A DNA stretch of 64,000 nt from Glycomyces sp040645615. Lineage in GTDB: Bacteria > Actinomycetota > Actinomycetes > Mycobacteriales > Micromonosporaceae. The notes under the pieces were generated by a model. That model made no database searches and was not told where the DNA came from. It worked only from the letters and a program-made list of their open reading frames with translations. How positions within the stretch are numbered: position 1 is the stretch's first letter; each line of letters opens with the position of its first letter. Made by a program: the position numbers and the translations under genes. Shown one piece after another: positions 25,547 to 33,737 of the stretch. Location of the stretch: the NCBI RefSeq assembly GCF_040645615.1, contig NZ_JBEYYO010000005.1:124001-188000 (forward strand), in the 5' to 3' direction.

Positions 25547-27016
25547 GTGAACGAGCCAGCACCGGTCCTGCGCGGCAACGACTACGGCCCACTGTTCCGC
25601 ATCGACGACCCCGAGGCGCACCTGAGCGTCAGCGTGGTCATCCCCGCCCACGGCCACCAGGACAAACTGGACGCGACGCTCGCTTCCCTTGCGGCGCAGA
25701 CCTACCCGGGCCACCTGCTCGAAGTCGTGGTCGTCGACGACGGCACGCGGCCGCCGCTGCGACTGCCCGAGATCCGGCCCAGCCAGACCCGGCTCGTGTC
25801 GCCGCTGCCCGGCGGCTGGTCCTCCGCGCACGCCACCAACTCCGGTGCGGCCCAGAGCGATGGCGAGGTGATCCTGCGCCTGGACTCCGACATGCTCCTG
25901 TTCGACGACCACGTGGCCTCGCAGTTGCGCTGGCACCACAAGGCCGACTACCTGGCCGTGCTGGGGCACAAGCGGTTCGTGGAATACGCGGAAGGCGACC
26001 TCGACCCGGTGGCCGTGTTCGACGCGGTGCGTTCGGGAAAGGCCGCCGAGTTGTTCGAAACCGGTGAGGGCCAATGGATCGAGAAGATCATCGGCTCGAC
26101 CGCGGGGCTGCGCGAGGCCGACCATCGGGCGTTCCGGGTGCTCGTCGGTGCCTCGTTCTCGGTGCCGCGCAGGCTGTTCGAGGCCGCGGGCGGCATGGAC
26201 GCCGACGTGCTGCTGGGCTCGGACACGATCTTCGGCTACCGGCTCCACCAGGCCGGGGCGGTGTTCGTCCCCGACGACCGCTCCTCGGCTTGGCACCTGG
26301 GCCCGCGCCAGATCGCCTCCCGCGGGGAGCTCGCGAAACGCTACCGGCGACCGCGTATCGCCGCGCGCGTCCCCGAACTCGACCTCAAGCGCCCCAGGGC
26401 CTCTCGCGGCTGGGAGACTCCGCTGGCCGACGTGGTGATCCACGTCGGACCGCGGGACGCAATCGTTGTCGAGTCCTGTGTGGACGCGATCCTGTGCGGC
26501 TCCGCGCCGGACATCCGGGTCACGCTCCTCGGCGACTGGCCCGAGCCGCTCACCGAACGCCATGCGCCCCTTGACGACCCCGATCTCGATGCGCGACTGC
26601 TCATGGAGTCGTTCGCGGGCGAGCCGCGCGTGCGCTTTCAGGCCGCGATCGAAGTCGACCGGCGAGTGCCCTACCGGATCACGATGCCCGCCGACGCGAC
26701 GCCGGGCCCGGACGCGGTGGCGTCTCTGGTGGGCTACGCCAACGAGTTCCGCCTCGGCGAGATCGAAGTGGCCCTGCCTGAAGGCTCGATCCGCTTGGAG
26801 CGCAAGGCCGCCGCGGCGCGCGCGGCGCACGTGGGCGCTTCGATCGAGGCGGTGTGGGGCAGTGCCCGGGTCGCTTCCGGACCGCTCACCGAAGCGTTCG
26901 GGGAGCGGTTCAGGCGAGTCGAGTTCGACCCCGAGACGCCGCGTTCAGGACCGGGAGACGCGGGAGTCGGTCCGAAGCGGGGCAAAGCCCTGGTCCGGCG
27001 TCTCCTGGGACGCTGA
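25547..27016 (+). CDS. GT2-family glycosyltransferase, copy 2 of a tandem pair
   Basis: A 489-residue paralogue of the preceding protein over its full length: SVVIPAHGHQ, VVVVDDGT, RLDSDM, HHKADYLAVLGHKRFV, and LGSDTIFGYRL. GTG start, four bases after the previous stop, so the two are one transcriptional unit. Divergence is highest in the C-terminal half, consistent with different acceptors. Its final 24 codons overlap the 3' end of the convergent GT2 gene on the minus strand. Confidence 0.85.
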   Translation: MNEPAPVLRGNDYGPLFRIDDPEAHLSVSVVIPAHGHQDKLDATLASLAAQTYPGHLLEVVVVDDGTRPPLRLPEIRPSQTRLVSPLPGGWSSAHATNSGAAQSDGEVILRLDSDMLLFDDHVASQLRWHHKADYLAVLGHKRFVEYAEGDLDPVAVFDAVRSGKAAELFETGEGQWIEKIIGSTAGLREADHRAFRVLVGASFSVPRRLFEAAGGMDADVLLGSDTIFGYRLHQAGAVFVPDDRSSAWHLGPRQIASRGELAKRYRRPRIAARVPELDLKRPRASRGWETPLADVVIHVGPRDAIVVESCVDAILCGSAPDIRVTLLGDWPEPLTERHAPLDDPDLDARLLMESFAGEPRVRFQAAIEVDRRVPYRITMPADATPGPDAVASLVGYANEFRLGEIEVALPEGSIRLERKAAAARAAHVGASIEAVWGSARVASGPLTEAFGERFRRVEFDPETPRSGPGDAGVGPKRGKALVRRLLGR

Positions 27017-28063
27017 CCCGGCCGGGCGGGCCGGTTCGGTCCTGGTGCGGCTGAGTCGCTTCGCGAGCTTGTAGACCTGCCGCAGGGCCTCGTAGCCCAT
27101 GTAGGCGCGGGCGGCGAGGAGCCGCTGTTTGAGCCCTGCCACGCCGTCGGCGGGCTTCCACGCGTCGGGGCCGGGGTGGTAGCGGCGGTAGAGCTCTGAG
27201 GTGCGGCGGAAGAACTCACGGCGCTTGCGCGGGTCGACGCGCTCGGTGTTGCCGATGACGACCAGCAGGTGCCAGACCATGTGGTTGAACAAGGCGACGC
27301 GGATCCCGGCGTCCTCGACGTCCTCGAAGTCGTCCCAGGTGCGCTGCCACTGGGTGAACACGTCGAAGTGGCGGCCGTCGCGGGTGCGGGTGATGGAGGA
27401 CCCGGCCCGCTGGCGCCACTGGTAGCAGCATTCGGTGACCACGGCGATCAGCTCGGCGCGGCGCAGCAGTCCGTAGGTCCAGGGGATGTCGGTGTACCAG
27501 CCGGCGGGGAAGTCGAGGTCGATGCCGGTGAGGAACTCACGGCGGGAGACCTTCGTCCACGGGGTGTGGGTGTAGTCGACGATCTGCGGCCACTCGGCGA
27601 GGGTGAACCCGGCCGGGTCGACCGGGCAGGTCGCGGCCAGTTCGGGGAGCTCGCCGATCTCGACGACCTCTCGGTCGGAAGCGCCGAAGGAGCGAACCTT
27701 CTCGTGCTGGACGAGCACCACGTCGGGCTTGTCGGGGCCCGCGACGGCGGCGAGGACATGGTCGACCGCGCCGGGCTTGAGTTCGTCGTCGGCGTCCACG
27801 AACCACACGTAGTCGCCGGTGGCCTGGGTCAGCCCGAAGTTGCGGGCGGGGCCGGAGCCGGCGTTGACGGGGGTGGAGACGACGCGGATGCGCTCGTCGC
27901 CTTCGGCGAAGCGTTCGGCGAGGGCGCGAGAGCCGTCGGGCGAGCAGTCGTCGACGACCACGATCTCCAGGCGGTCGCCGCCGCCGGGCACGATCGTCTC
28001 GAGGCACCCCGCCAGGTAGGCCTCGGCCTGGTAGACGGGGATGACGATGCTCAAACTGGGCAT
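26945..28063 (-). CDS. GT2-family glycosyltransferase (stand-alone)
   Basis: A 372-residue GT-A enzyme: LSIVIPVYQAE, IVVVDDCSPDGS, WFVDADDE and SRREFLTGIDLDFPAGWYTDIPW. The module, including the linker after the catalytic domain (REFFRRTSELYRRYHPG, GLKQRLLAARAY), is homologous to the N-terminal half of the GT2/TagF fusion at 9764-12022, here without the TagF domain. ATG 28063 is set by TACCAT exactly six bases upstream (leaderless). Its last 72 bases overlap, in opposite orientation, the end of the preceding plus-strand gene. Confidence 0.87.
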   Translation of the reverse strand: MPSLSIVIPVYQAEAYLAGCLETIVPGGGDRLEIVVVDDCSPDGSRALAERFAEGDERIRVVSTPVNAGSGPARNFGLTQATGDYVWFVDADDELKPGAVDHVLAAVAGPDKPDVVLVQHEKVRSFGASDREVVEIGELPELAATCPVDPAGFTLAEWPQIVDYTHTPWTKVSRREFLTGIDLDFPAGWYTDIPWTYGLLRRAELIAVVTECCYQWRQRAGSSITRTRDGRHFDVFTQWQRTWDDFEDVEDAGIRVALFNHMVWHLLVVIGNTERVDPRKRREFFRRTSELYRRYHPGPDAWKPADGVAGLKQRLLAARAYMGYEALRQVYKLAKRLSRTRTEPARPAGSASQETPDQGFAPLRTDSRVSRS

Positions 28064-28400
28064 GCATTGATGGTAGCCCCAGAGAGGCAACCGCACCGTC
28101 CGGCGAATAGGGCCCCGGTCACGCCGCGAAGGCATTGTATTCGCATGTGAACAACCCAATTCGGGACCGCGGCGGTGCCGATCGGAGTGGGCGGCGCCCT
28201 TTTGCGAGACTGGTGAACTCTTGTCGATCAACGGGTGAACAGATTCGCGATCTGACCGCGAGCTGGATTGAATATGTCCGCAAGTTGAATGGATATCGAA
28301 CGGGAGACTACGTTTGCCCTGGTCAGAGGATTACAGTTCGTCATTGGTAATCTCGATTGCGAGGAACCGACACCCCTGCCGAATCGCAAAGGACTCTACT
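28064..28400 (+). promoter_or_regulatory. AT-richer divergent intergenic region with candidate promoter
   Basis: This 337-base gap is noticeably lower in GC than its surroundings. On the minus side, TACCAT (28075-28070) is the -10 of the leaderless GT2 gene. On the plus side, TTGAAT (28285-28290), 18 bases and TACGTT (28309-28314) make a candidate promoter with a leader of about 80 bases before the dehydrogenase. A short plus frame (28135-28350) has no ribosome-binding site and is not accepted as a gene. Confidence 0.45.
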
Positions 28401-29675
28401 GTGGCAACTGCCGAGCACGCATCCCCGATCGACCTGGTCGTCGTCGGGCAGGGCTATGTGGGTCTGCCGCTGGCCCAGGCCGCGACCGCCAAGGGCCTCA
28501 AGGTGGTCGGCCTCGACCGTTCGCAGCGGGTGGTGGACGCGCTCAATGCCGGCGTCAGCCACATCGACGACATCTCCGATGCCGAGCTGGGCGCGATGGT
28601 CCGCGGCGGGTACACCGCCAGCGCCGACGCGGCGGTGCAGGCGCGCGCGAAGGCGATCGTGATCTGCGTGCCGACGCCGCTGGGCGAGGCGGGCGGGCCG
28701 GATCTGGCGGCGGTGATCGGGGCGGCGAGGTCCGCGGGCGCGCACTTGCGGCGCGGGGCCTTGGTGGTGCTGGAGTCGACGACGTATCCGGGGACGACCG
28801 AGGAGGTCGTGGCGCCGATCCTGCAGGAGGAGTCGGGGCTGGTGCCGGGGGTCGACTTCCATCTGGCGTTCTCGCCCGAGCGGGTGGACCCGGGGAACCC
28901 GGTGTACGGGATCGTCAACACGCCCAAGGTGGTCGGCGGTCTCACGCCGGAGTGCACCGCTGCGGCGAAGGCGTTGTACGCGCGGTTCATTGACACGATC
29001 GTGGAGGCGAAGGGCACTCGCGAGGCGGAGATGGCGAAGCTGCTGGAGAACACGTACCGGCACGTCAACATCGCTTTGGTGAACGAGATGGCGGTGTTCT
29101 GCCGGGAGCTGGGCGTGGACTTGTGGGACGCGATCGGGTTGGCGAAGACGAAGCCGTTCGGGTATCAGGCGTTCTATCCGGGGCCGGGCGTGGGTGGGCA
29201 CTGCATTCCGATCGACCCGAATTATCTGTCTTATAAGGTGCGCACGCTCGGGTATCCGTTCCGGTTCGTGGAGTTGGCACAGGAGATCAACAACCGGATG
29301 CCCGATTACGTGGTGTCGCGGGCGATGGCGAAATTGAACGCGAACGGCCTCGCGCTGTCGCGCGCGCGGGTGCTGCTGCTGGGCGTGACGTACAAGCCGG
29401 ACATCGCCGATCAGCGGGAGTCGCCTTCGACTCCGGTGGCGCGCAAGCTGGCCGAGGCGGGCGCGGAGCTTGCCTACCACGATCCGCATGTGCCGTCGTG
29501 GTCGGTGGCGGGGAACGAGGTCGAGCGGGTCGCGGATCTGGCGACGGCGAAGGCGGATCTGATCGTGCTGCTGACGCATCACGCGGAGTACCGGCCCGAG
29601 GCGCTCCCGGCGGGGGTGCCGGTGCTGGACACGCGGGGCGCGCTGCGCGGGACCGACGGCGTCGAAACCCTCTGA
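28401..29675 (+). CDS. Nucleotide-sugar dehydrogenase (UDP-N-acetyl-hexosamine 6-dehydrogenase type)
   Basis: A 424-residue NAD-dependent dehydrogenase. It has the Rossmann motif VVVGQGYVGLPLA, VPTPL, ESTTYPGTTEEV, SPERVDPGN, the central helix EMAKLLENTYRHVNIALVNEMA, catalytic GPGVGGHCIPIDP and C-terminal GVTYKPDIADQRESP. The SPERVDPGN and GGHCIPIDP forms are those of WecC/WbpA-type enzymes, which oxidise UDP-ManNAc or UDP-GlcNAc to the uronic acid. GTG 28401 has AAGGA upstream. Together with the dehydrogenase at 13823 it indicates an acidic envelope polysaccharide. Confidence 0.88.
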   Translation: MATAEHASPIDLVVVGQGYVGLPLAQAATAKGLKVVGLDRSQRVVDALNAGVSHIDDISDAELGAMVRGGYTASADAAVQARAKAIVICVPTPLGEAGGPDLAAVIGAARSAGAHLRRGALVVLESTTYPGTTEEVVAPILQEESGLVPGVDFHLAFSPERVDPGNPVYGIVNTPKVVGGLTPECTAAAKALYARFIDTIVEAKGTREAEMAKLLENTYRHVNIALVNEMAVFCRELGVDLWDAIGLAKTKPFGYQAFYPGPGVGGHCIPIDPNYLSYKVRTLGYPFRFVELAQEINNRMPDYVVSRAMAKLNANGLALSRARVLLLGVTYKPDIADQRESPSTPVARKLAEAGAELAYHDPHVPSWSVAGNEVERVADLATAKADLIVLLTHHAEYRPEALPAGVPVLDTRGALRGTDGVETL

Positions 29676-29690
29676 AAACCGGACCGCGCA

Positions 29691-29742
29691 GACCCCCGCC
29701 CTCCCAGGGGGGCATCCCCATGTCAAGTCTTCCGCGGGGGTC
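29691..29742 (+). terminator. Possible long-loop terminator after the second dehydrogenase
   Basis: GACCCCCGC (29691-29699) pairs with GCGGGGGTC (29734-29742) around a 34-base loop that contains its own C/G-rich pairing. It begins 15 bases past the stop. A TTCTTA-N7-TAAGAA repeat follows at 29759-29777. Confidence 0.4.
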
Positions 29743-29845
29743 CGACAGGAACCTGCCGTTCTTACCGTCGTTAAGAAAAATGTCAACCGAAAGAGGACCC
29801 GAGACGAGAAGATGAGGCAGCGCCACGCTGACGCGCAGCGGTGCC

Positions 29846-30082
29846 TTAGATCTCTCGCGCTCGATCCTGGATCGCGCGTAGCTCCGCGAAGCTGGTCGCA
29901 CCGCTGATGGTCGAGCCGGGTTTGCGACTCAGAAGCGCGAACGCGGAGCCGTCGAACTCACGACCGAGACTGCCGCAAGCCGCTGCACCCGCATAGCGGT
30001 CGGCGATGTCGGCGACTATGCAATGCGCCAAGGTGTCGGCCTCGCGGAAGCTCAGGCCCGCGGGGAGGCTGAAGCGGAGCAT
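29846..30082 (-). CDS. Hypothetical protein divergent from a GntR regulator
   Basis: A 78-residue protein (MLRFSLPAGLSFREADTLAH... ending LRAIQDRAREI) with no recognised family and no membrane segment. The start at 30082 is supported by GGGAGGACG upstream. It faces away from the GntR gene across 118 bases, the usual arrangement of a regulator and its target, but nothing in the sequence gives its function. Confidence 0.55.
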   Translation of the reverse strand: MLRFSLPAGLSFREADTLAHCIVADIADRYAGAAACGSLGREFDGSAFALLSRKPGSTISGATSFAELRAIQDRAREI

Positions 30083-30200
30083 GTAACTCGTCCTCCCACA
30101 TCTCCCCGATGTTCTTCTCCCCGTAAGCATTCTCGCCTGGCACCCATCAGCGTCCGTCTGGGTAGGCTGAGGCGTCATCGTGCGAGGAGGAGCAATCGAC

Positions 30201-30941
30201 ATGCAAGGCAAGCAGGGCTCTGCGGCGGCGACCGCCGCCGAAGCGCTGCGCCGGCGAATCCTCGATGGCACCTACGGCCCGGGGCAGCGTATCCCGAGCG
30301 CCACTGCGATCGGCAATGAGTTCGGCATCGACCGCGGCACCGCCGCTCGGGTGCTCGCGCAGCTGCGCGAGACCGGGTTCATCATCACCAAGCCGGGATC
30401 GGGCAGCTTCGTCCGGACCTTCGAGCCGATCCGGCGCTCGTTCCCCTCTCGGTTGGTCGCATGGCGCGAGGGCCGGGCGATCCAGGATGCCGACACCGGC
30501 AAGCGAGCCCGGATGGTGGAGGTGGCCGTCGGCGAGGTGCCCGCGAGCGAGGCCGTCGCGGCGGAACTCTCGATCGACACCGGCGCGCCGGTGCTGCGCC
30601 GGTCCCGCCGGTTCGCCGTCGATGAGCGGCCGGTGCAGCTGGCCGACTCGTTCTACCTGCTCGACCTGGTGCGCTCGACTCCGATCGTCTACACCGACAC
30701 CGGCCCCGGCGGGGTGTACTCGCGACTCGACGAGATCGGCCATGCCCCGGTCCGGTTCACTGAGCGGTTGCGGGCGCGGATGCCCGTGCCGACCGAGACC
30801 GAAGCGTTTGAACTGCTCGGTGGCACACCCGTCATCGCCATCACCCGCATGGCGTACGACCGCGAGGACCGCTGCGTCGAAGTCACCGAAATGGTGCTCG
30901 ACGCCAGTGTCTACGAACTCGACTACCACGCCGTCATCTGA
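30201..30941 (+). CDS. GntR-family transcriptional regulator (HutC type, UTRA domain)
   Basis: A 246-residue regulator. The N-terminal winged helix-turn-helix reads ALRRRILDGTYGPGQRIPSATAIGNEFGIDRGTAARVLAQLRETG in outline (positions 15-65). The C-terminal UTRA ligand-binding domain has PVLRRSRRFAVDERPVQLADSFY-type strands and ends EMVLDASVYELDY. Such regulators respond to small sugars, amino acids or fatty acids; the ligand is not known. ATG 30201 follows AGGAGG at eight bases. A bidirectional hairpin terminator separates it from the exporter genes. Confidence 0.9.
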   Translation: MQGKQGSAAATAAEALRRRILDGTYGPGQRIPSATAIGNEFGIDRGTAARVLAQLRETGFIITKPGSGSFVRTFEPIRRSFPSRLVAWREGRAIQDADTGKRARMVEVAVGEVPASEAVAAELSIDTGAPVLRRSRRFAVDERPVQLADSFYLLDLVRSTPIVYTDTGPGGVYSRLDEIGHAPVRFTERLRARMPVPTETEAFELLGGTPVIAITRMAYDREDRCVEVTEMVLDASVYELDYHAVI

Positions 30942-30956
30942 ATCTTCGGCGAGGAA

Positions 30957-30995
30957 CGGCGGGGCCCCGGGCGCTTCGCGCCCGGGGCCCCGCCG
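30957..30995. terminator. Bidirectional terminator between GntR and ABC permease genes
   Basis: A perfect 18-bp inverted repeat (CGGCGGGGCCCCGGGCGC) with a TTC loop between two convergent genes, the strongest hairpin in the window. Confidence 0.88.
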
Positions 30996-31016
30996 CATAC
31001 GGGTTTCCTTGGAGGT

Positions 31017-31778
31017 CTAAGACACGGCGCGGGCGAACTTTCGGGTCGCCCACCATACGAGCAGGATCGTGAGCGCGCCGAGGATCACCGGGGCCTGCCA
31101 CACGAAATGGTTGTCCACGTTGCCTGCGAACAGTTCTCGCGAGGCCTGCACCGCGTAGTAGAACGGATTAAAGTCGGCGACGTTCTGGAGCCACGTGGGG
31201 GCCATGACCATCGGCAGCATGATGCCGGAGATGAGCATGATCGGCTGCACGAGCGTGTTGATCGTGGGCGCCATCGCGTCCTCGCTCTTGAGCACGATCG
31301 CGAGCCCGAGCGAGACCGCCGCGAGCATGAACGCGGTGAGCATCACGATGAGCAGCATCAGACCCACGCCGGGCCAGTACACGTCGAGCTTGCCGGTGGC
31401 CGCGGCCAAGAGCACCAGCGCGAGCGACTGGAACACCGTGGTGGTGACCGTGGCGAGGGTGCGCCCGAGCATGAGCGCGGTGCGGCTGACCGGGGTCACC
31501 CGCATGCGTTCGATGACCCCTTCGCGCAGCTCGGCGATGAGGCCGAAGCCCACGAACGCCGAACCGAAGAGCGCCATCATGATGATCAGGCCGGGCACGA
31601 AGGTCTCCATCGCGCCGTTCTCGAAGCCGGGCATGCCGTCCATCGGCTCCAGGAGCGGCGCGAACAGGAACAGGAAGTAGATCGGCTGCACGAGCATCAC
31701 GATCAGCCAGACCGGCTGCTTGATGTTGAGCTTCATGGCCCGGGAGTACACGAGCCAGGTGTCGCGGAAGATCTTCAC
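31017..31778 (-). CDS. ABC-2 type exporter permease (DrrB-like)
   Basis: A 253-residue, six-helix membrane protein of the ABC-2 family: FLFAPLLEPM after helix 1, LREGVIERMRVTPVSRTALMLGR (the conserved cytoplasmic coupling helix), GIMLPMVMAPTWLQNVADFNPFYYAV before the last helix. It forms the channel of a drug- or lipid-type exporter with the ATPase encoded two bases upstream. GTG 31778 is preceded by GAGGAGAAG. The ATPase-permease-PadR arrangement suggests an inducible resistance pump. Confidence 0.9.
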   Translation of the reverse strand: MKIFRDTWLVYSRAMKLNIKQPVWLIVMLVQPIYFLFLFAPLLEPMDGMPGFENGAMETFVPGLIIMMALFGSAFVGFGLIAELREGVIERMRVTPVSRTALMLGRTLATVTTTVFQSLALVLLAAATGKLDVYWPGVGLMLLIVMLTAFMLAAVSLGLAIVLKSEDAMAPTINTLVQPIMLISGIMLPMVMAPTWLQNVADFNPFYYAVQASRELFAGNVDNHFVWQAPVILGALTILLVWWATRKFARAVS

Positions 31779-31780
31779 CG

Positions 31781-32749
<969 letters not shown>

Positions 32750-32826
32750 GGGTACGTACCTCGCGGTGGGTTCGGGCCGCTCCCGCCGGTGCTGGGTGCG
32801 GAACGCGACCGATTTCCTTGTTCAAG

Positions 32827-32903
32827 TTTGACTATATACGGGCCGAGCTCTAGCCCACAAGCAGGTATATACGCCTTGGGTGGAATAGTCAAAGGGGTAA
32901 TAT
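32827..32903. promoter_or_regulatory. Divergent DrrAB/PadR control region with paired operator arms
   Basis: TTTGACTAT (32827-32835) and its perfect inverted copy ATAGTCAAA (32885-32893) flank the gap. The left arm overlaps the exporter -10 box TATAGT (minus strand, 32836-32831); the right arm lies just before TAATAT (32898-32903), the -10 of the leaderless PadR gene. A GTATATAC palindrome (32865-32872) is between them. Confidence 0.72.
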
Positions 32904-32909
32904 TGCGGC

Positions 32910-33578
32910 ATGTGGAGCACGCGTCTGATCGTCCTCGGCCTGATCCGGTGGCTGGGTCCCGTCCACGGCTACCTGGTGCGCCGCGAGATCGACTCGTGGA
33001 AGATGCCCGGCGCGACCGAGGTCGGCGCGGGCTCGATCTACCACGCGCTCAAGCGCCTCGCGGCCGACGGGCTGATCGAGGTCGTGGCCACCGAGTCGGT
33101 GGACGACCGGCCCGCGCGCACCACGTACCGCATCACCGCCGCGGGCGAGGCGGAGTTCCAACGCACGCTGCGCGAGCGGCTGTGGGAGGTGGCCTCGGCC
33201 GACGACCCGTTCCACACCGCGTGGTCCTTCGCCTCGGTGCTGACCCCGGCCGAGAACGTGGCGATGCTGCGGCAGCGGACCGAGACCTTGTATCAGCGGG
33301 TCGAGGCGGTGACGATGATGCTGGCGGCCACGTCGCCGGACGCGGTCGAGGCCGAGGCGGCGTTCATGCCCGCGCACGCGAGGGCCCTGCTCAAGCGGCA
33401 GACGGATTTGTGGAACGCGGACGCGGAGTGGTGCGAGGAGACCGCGGGGCGGATCGAGTCCGGGGACCTGGTGATCGGGCCGGATCCGGACGCGGAGGCG
33501 TCGGCGGCGTGGCGTGAGGCGATCGCGAGCGAGCGGTTCGCGCGGGAGTCTGCGGTGTGGCGCGAGGCGTTCGAGTGA
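32910..33578 (+). CDS. PadR-family transcriptional regulator
   Basis: A 222-residue regulator. The N-terminal winged helix has LGLIRWLGPVHGYLVRREI, EVGAGSIYHALKRLAADGLIEVV and the wing RPARTTYRITAAGEAEF. The C-terminal half (VAMLRQRTETLYQRVEAVTMML and onward) is the longer PadR dimerisation domain, about 110 residues. PadR proteins repress exporters and are released by the exported compound. The ATG at 32910 is six bases after TAATAT, so the message is leaderless. Divergent from the DrrAB-like pair. Confidence 0.93.
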   Translation: MWSTRLIVLGLIRWLGPVHGYLVRREIDSWKMPGATEVGAGSIYHALKRLAADGLIEVVATESVDDRPARTTYRITAAGEAEFQRTLRERLWEVASADDPFHTAWSFASVLTPAENVAMLRQRTETLYQRVEAVTMMLAATSPDAVEAEAAFMPAHARALLKRQTDLWNADAEWCEETAGRIESGDLVIGPDPDAEASAAWREAIASERFARESAVWREAFE

Positions 33579-33737
33579 GATGGGCCTCCTGAACGATCGT
33601 TTAATAGATCATGCGAAAAAAACGACAACGGGTCTTGTGGAGACCATCTAAATTTTGAGCGGTATATGCCGCTTCGTCCGGGGCCCGAGGTTCGCCGTCC
33701 CCTCCAGTCCGCCTACCGGGCCACTACACTGCGGAAC

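Noticed and set aside
28135..28350. 71-codon plus-strand frame in the AT-rich gap
   Set aside because: No ribosome-binding site, no leaderless box, and it overlaps the candidate promoter of the dehydrogenase.
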